Positions 7,206 through 10,168 of a stretch of 10,168 nt of DNA are shown one piece after another. The stretch is from assembly GCA_007127495.1 (NCBI GenBank), contig SKZG01000267.1, forward strand, positions 1 to 10,168, read 5' to 3'. Positions within the stretch are counted from its first letter, which is position 1; every line of letters begins with the position of its first letter. The position numbers and the translations under genes are program-made. This stretch comes from Planctomycetales bacterium. GTDB taxonomy: Bacteria > Planctomycetota > Planctomycetia > Pirellulales > Thermoguttaceae. The notes under the pieces were generated by a model. That model saw only the letters and a list, made by a program, of their open reading frames with translations, was not told where the DNA came from and did no database searches.

Positions 7206-8642
7206 TCAGGCGTTGGCCTGTTCGATGTGCTTGTCGTCCGTTTGGTCCTTTTTCGCGAATCGCTCGTAGAGGCGCAGCACATAGTTTTCAACGAAGTAAT
7301 CGAGCCCACCCCAACGCCCCACGGCCGTCGAGGCCAGGACGAGCAGGGCCACCATCTCCACGAAGTTCTTGTCGACCACCAAGGCGTGGCCCACCACTTC
7401 CGGAGCGGGCGGGTAGATGGTCGGCCACGGCGGCTGGGTGAGCAGTACGAACACGAGGAACACGGCGCCGCCGATGGCCGCCGGCCGGGTAAACAGCCCC
7501 AGGATCAGGCACACGCCAATCGCCGTCAGGCCCCACGTGACCGAGAAGTCGAGCAGGTCCGAGATCGTCCACGCGATGGGCAAATAGCCGCGCTGCTTCT
7601 GCTCGTCATCGAGCACGTCCCACATCGCATTCTGAAGGCCCTCTTCCATGGTGTTCAACTCGCCGAGCCACCCGCGGGCCTCGGCCCGAAGCTGGAACAT
7701 TTCGTCCCAGAGCCGCTGCCGTTGGTGGCGGGCGCCGTTGTTCGGCCCGTACTTCCGCGCTTCCCACCGGGCGAGCGAGCCGAAATAGGCGTCGATGTCG
7801 GGCTGGGAGTCGGCCACGAACTCCTCGGCCGACTGCTCGTAACGGCGCACGAGCTGTTCCAATTCGAGTTTTTGTTCGTCGGTGGGCGCGTACTTGCGCA
7901 CCACGGCGCGCTGGAGGTCCTTCCAACGGTCGACGTATTGCTGAACGCCCGTTACGCGATCCTCCACGGCCAGCACCACACGGTCACCGGATCCGGTCAC
8001 CCGACCGGCGGCCAGTGCCGCGTCGGCGTCGAACTTCTCGGCCGCCGGTACGACCCGGTTGTAAGGCGGCGGTCCGCCGCCGACGGCCGCGATTTTCAGA
8101 TCGGCCATTTCGGATTCGAACTCGGCTTCGAGTTCGCCCAGCTTCGTCACCCAATCCGTCAGCTTTTCGCGCGCCGTTTCGGGGTCCTCCACTTCCGCCT
8201 CGTCGCCGAGCAAGGCGGCCATCGCCTCCCGCTCTCTCCTGAAGAATGCATCGAGTTGATCTTCCGATTCCCACAGCAGCCTGAAGCTGCCGGCGCGGAA
8301 AGCGTCCAGCCGTTGCGCGTTTTCTTCGGTTTCGTCTCGGGTTAGCTCGCGTGCGATGCGTGTTTCGTTCTCGTCGCGGTGCCGGCGCCAGGCGTCGCGC
8401 AACGGCTCGGCCACGGGCATGGCCTCGATCTTCAAGCGGCTGCGGCCGTCGATGTCGGGGAGCATGGCATAAAACAGCGGTGCGACGGGCCCCTTCGCGC
8501 TGGCCAGGAACCCCTCGGCCGAAAAATCGGGGTTCCCAATCTTCCAAACCCCCTCATAGAGGAAGTGAACGCCGATACTCAAACGCAGGGCCACCATCAG
8601 CACCACGGCAAGAATGCTGATCTGGAAAGTGCGGTGTCTCAG
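7206..8642 (-). CDS. DoxX-family membrane protein with large hydrophilic insertion, probable CTG start
   Basis: The product resembles DoxX/DoxD-type four-helix membrane proteins. Helix 1 spans about residues 8-28 (ISILAVVLMVALRLSIGVHF) and leads into the family-like FLYEGVWKI. A hydrophilic, charged region of about 310 residues follows. Then come three more hydrophobic segments near the C terminus (about 365-383, 388-403 and 426-444) and a charged tail. Ordinary DoxX proteins are about 130-170 aa; this one is 478 aa because of the insertion. I place the start at CTG (8642-8640) because AAGGAGG (8655-8649) lies 6 bases upstream and this keeps helix 1 whole. The first GTG (8606) would cut helix 1 and has no ribosome site. 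DoxX proteins are linked to membrane redox or thiosulfate-quinone chemistry; the role here is unknown. It lies immediately upstream of the Tat oxidoreductase on the same strand. Confidence 0.85.
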   Translation of the reverse strand: MRHRTFQISILAVVLMVALRLSIGVHFLYEGVWKIGNPDFSAEGFLASAKGPVAPLFYAMLPDIDGRSRLKIEAMPVAEPLRDAWRRHRDENETRIARELTRDETEENAQRLDAFRAGSFRLLWESEDQLDAFFRREREAMAALLGDEAEVEDPETAREKLTDWVTKLGELEAEFESEMADLKIAAVGGGPPPYNRVVPAAEKFDADAALAAGRVTGSGDRVVLAVEDRVTGVQQYVDRWKDLQRAVVRKYAPTDEQKLELEQLVRRYEQSAEEFVADSQPDIDAYFGSLARWEARKYGPNNGARHQRQRLWDEMFQLRAEARGWLGELNTMEEGLQNAMWDVLDDEQKQRGYLPIAWTISDLLDFSVTWGLTAIGVCLILGLFTRPAAIGGAVFLVFVLLTQPPWPTIYPPAPEVVGHALVVDKNFVEMVALLVLASTAVGRWGGLDYFVENYVLRLYERFAKKDQTDDKHIEQANA

Positions 8643-8739
8643 GGCAATCCTCCTTCGCGGTGCGCGATGTTTGAAAGAAAATCTTGCGGAGTGTTCTGGG
8701 CGGGCTCAGAACTCTGGCGGGTTCTCAACCATCTATGCT

Positions 8740-8745
8740 ATTATA
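8740..8745 (-). promoter_or_regulatory. Candidate -10 box for the DoxX-family gene
   Basis: On the minus strand a perfect TATAAT occupies 8745-8740, about 100 bases before the CTG start. A TTGACG lies upstream, but only 11 bases separate them, too short for a standard promoter, so the -35 element is unclear. The start of transcription would be near 8733. Confidence 0.4.
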
Positions 8746-8824
8746 CCCGAATCCCGCGTCAAGGGCCACCATCCGCCGGCGAGACTTCAGGAAATTGGCT
8801 TTTCTGTTTTCGGTTGACTCCCGT

Positions 8825-9445
8825 TCACTCCACGGGAACGAGCTTGGGGGGGCGAATCTTGTGGCCGATGACCCGGCCATGGCGCCGGACCAATTCGGAA
8901 AATTTGTATCGCAGGAATTCGGTCAGCGCCGCCGGCGGCGATTGCCGCAACCACTGTTCGAGCAGGACATCGACGTGGGCTTCGAACTGTTTGCGGGATC
9001 CGCCATGTGCGAAACAGCGTCCGTCGAATCGCCGCAGGTCGCCGTCGAAATGCGGGCCGATATGCCACAGTTCATGCATGACGGTGGCCAGCTTCTCCTG
9101 GAACGGCAAATTGAGGAACCGGGGAAGATAGAAGGTGAGCACGTAAAGCATCTCGCGGCCATCGGACGCATAAAGACGCTGCACGCCCCACTTCCGGCCC
9201 CGGCGCACACAATGCACTTCCCCGCCCGCAAACCGTAGCGGCGTGAGCGACGCGAACAGGCCGTGGGCGGTGTTTTTCCGCGCCTGGGCAAAGCCGACGG
9301 CTACCCGCTGCATGTCGACGTGGGCGAGCGCTTCGGTGCGCGCCACCATGTCGTCACAAAGGCATCGCATGTGGCATGTGAAGTCGAGGCCGTCCGGCTC
9401 GCGCTGCCGGTCGACCAACCGAATCAGAGTCATCGGACGCTGCAT
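8825..9445 (-). CDS. Putative zinc metallopeptidase (HELWH)
   Basis: A 206-aa protein with the zinc-binding motif HExxH as MHELWHIGPHFDG (H124, E125, H128), followed by His132 and a GRCFAHG segment (His147) that could supply a third ligand. The region before it reads YLPRFLNLPFQEKLATV, a helix leading into the active site. The N-terminal part has CHMRCLC (24-30) and AVGFAQARKNTAHGLFASLTPLRF, which looks like a conserved block of this family. It resembles the small putative metallopeptidases found in many bacteria and phages; the substrate is unknown. The ATG at 9445 is preferred because GGAGG ends 6 bases upstream; a longer frame to 9511 adds a low-complexity leader without a ribosome site. 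No signal peptide is seen, so it probably acts in the cytoplasm. It lies 134 bases downstream of rplQ on the same strand. Confidence 0.8.
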   Translation of the reverse strand: MQRPMTLIRLVDRQREPDGLDFTCHMRCLCDDMVARTEALAHVDMQRVAVGFAQARKNTAHGLFASLTPLRFAGGEVHCVRRGRKWGVQRLYASDGREMLYVLTFYLPRFLNLPFQEKLATVMHELWHIGPHFDGDLRRFDGRCFAHGGSRKQFEAHVDVLLEQWLRQSPPAALTEFLRYKFSELVRRHGRVIGHKIRPPKLVPVE

Positions 9446-9466
9446 CGAACCCTCCGTGGCGGAAGT

Positions 9467-9571
9467 CGGGCGTTTCCGTTTCCCGAAGCAGCCGGCCTTT
9501 GTCTTCGGCACGGCACACGGCGCGTGCCCTCTCCCATGACGGCGGCCCGCACCTGGAAGCGGAAACGCCCG
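9467..9571. repeat. 12-bp perfect inverted repeat in the rplQ-metallopeptidase gap
   Basis: CGGGCGTTTCCG (9467-9478) and CGGAAACGCCCG (9560-9571) are perfect inverse copies 81 bases apart, filling nearly the whole gap between the rplQ stop and the metallopeptidase start. Between them lies CGGCACACGGCGCGTGCC (9511-9528), which matches the inverted copy at 2944-2961 at 16 of 18 positions. The pattern suggests a second, degraded repeat element. On the minus-strand transcript it could form a long stem after rplQ; no T run follows it. Confidence 0.6.
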
Positions 9572-9579
9572 GTTCGGCC

Positions 9580-10168
9580 CTAAGAGCCGGCATCTTGTAC
9601 TTCTACGTCGGGCTCGAAGGTCGGGCGGGTTGCCTTGCGGGGCTCGCGGTCGTGCTGACCGACCAATTCGAGGATGGCGCGCGTACCGGCGTCGCCCAGC
9701 CGGGGCTTGGCCAACCGGAGGATACGGGTATAACCGCCGTTGCGTTCGGTGAAACGGGGCGCCACTTCCTCGAAGAGGACGGCCACCGCCTCCTTATCGC
9801 CCAAGAGCCGGATCAAGCGTCGGCGTGCGGCCACGGCGGGCGCCATGGTCCGGTTCCACTCCTGCCATTGCTCGCTGTGACGCCATGCCCGCCACTGCTC
9901 GCTGTGCCGCTCCGCGTCGGGTTCGAGCTGTTCGGCAGCTTCCTGATGGGGGATGGCCCGGCAGGCGATGGTAATACACTTTTCGACCAGGGGGCGCACC
10001 TCTTTGGCCTTCGGCAGCGTGGTAATAATACGGCCCTTGACCTTCGGCGCGTTGGGCTCGCCCTCGGCGTCGCGCTCGGTCAGGATCAGCGCGCTGGCCA
10101 GGTTGCGGAGCAACGCCCGCTGGTGACTCGGATTCCGGCCGAGCTTTCGGCCTCGTTTGCGGTGTCGC
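9580..10168 (-). CDS. rplQ: 50S ribosomal protein L17, start two bases beyond the window
   Basis: The frame reads RHRKRGRKLGRNPSHQRALLRNL from the window edge, the invariant N terminus of bacterial L17. The base at 10168 is the last base of the expected ATG, so only two bases are missing. KVKGRIITTLPKAKEVRPLVEKCITIA and LFEEVAPRFTERNGGYTRILRL are typical L17 blocks. The protein is about 196 aa against the usual 116-130. The extra length comes from an insertion of about 14 residues near residue 33-46, a second of about 40 near 72-113 and an extended acidic tail. The second insertion contains an internal duplication, RHSEQWRAW then RHSEQWQEW (residues 88-105). L17 sits near the peptide exit tunnel of the large subunit. 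It usually follows rpoA, which would lie outside the window to the right. Confidence 0.95.
   Translation of the reverse strand, partial: RHRKRGRKLGRNPSHQRALLRNLASALILTERDAEGEPNAPKVKGRIITTLPKAKEVRPLVEKCITIACRAIPHQEAAEQLEPDAERHSEQWRAWRHSEQWQEWNRTMAPAVAARRRLIRLLGDKEAVAVLFEEVAPRFTERNGGYTRILRLAKPRLGDAGTRAILELVGQHDREPRKATRPTFEPDVEVQDAGS

Noticed and set aside
7179..8345. Plus-strand frame of 388 codons opposite the DoxX-like gene
   Set aside because: The minus-strand frame has membrane helices and a ribosome site; this one has neither and is His/Arg/Gly-rich as expected of a shadow.
8820..8836. Small CCCGT/ACGGG hairpin at the end of the metallopeptidase gene
   Set aside because: The stem is only five base pairs, overlaps the coding end and has no T run on the minus strand.

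Overview
The window looks like a GC-rich planctomycete chromosome, most likely of the Pirellulales type. The evidence is a ribosomal protein L17 with large insertions, two very long Gfo/Idh/MocA-type oxidoreductases (one with a Tat signal) beside a long DoxX-like membrane protein, abundant intergenic palindromes, several genes without clear Shine-Dalgarno sites, and a tRNA gene with no encoded CCA. The taxonomic call is inference from these traits; no marker comparison was possible.

Layout, plus strand first. Positions 1-440 hold the 3' part of a small hypothetical gene. Positions 597-1106 encode a 169-aa Lys/Arg-rich hypothetical protein with a conserved C-terminal block. Positions 1103-1269 form a compact control region for leucine biosynthesis: a sigma70-like promoter overlapping the upstream stop codon, a 15-codon leader peptide with six leucine codons (MTFANLLALLLLGPA), and two mutually exclusive hairpins, the second a strong intrinsic terminator. 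leuA (2-isopropylmalate synthase) follows at 1297-2871. This is a ribosome-mediated leu attenuator, and its predicted transcription start lies on the A of the leader ATG, so the leader peptide would be translated from a leaderless RNA. The leader uses only TTA, TTG and CTT leucine codons, and a tRNA-Leu(UAA) gene that reads TTA lies at 3103-3185.

Between leuA and the tRNA is a 197-bp element (2874-3070) with 12-bp perfect (about 23-bp imperfect) terminal inverted repeats and a perfect 8-bp direct repeat, TTGTAAGA. The left copy of that direct repeat contains the leuA stop codon. This is a non-autonomous (MITE-like) element with ISL3-type ends, carrying three nested copies of a palindromic repeat.

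On the minus strand, 3328-5118 and 5368-7131 are two paralogous Gfo/Idh/MocA-type oxidoreductases. The upstream paralogue keeps a Tat motif (NRRDFLK); the downstream one has a degenerate version (SQREFLL). They are separated by two palindromic repeats. Upstream is a DoxX-family membrane protein with a large hydrophilic insertion, probably starting at a CTG codon (7206-8642). Then come a HELWH putative metallopeptidase (8825-9445) and rplQ (9580 to the window edge, missing only the first two bases of its ATG). The doxX-to-oxidoreductase run may be cotranscribed. The 142 bases between the tRNA and the first minus-strand gene (3186-3327) show nothing I can call.
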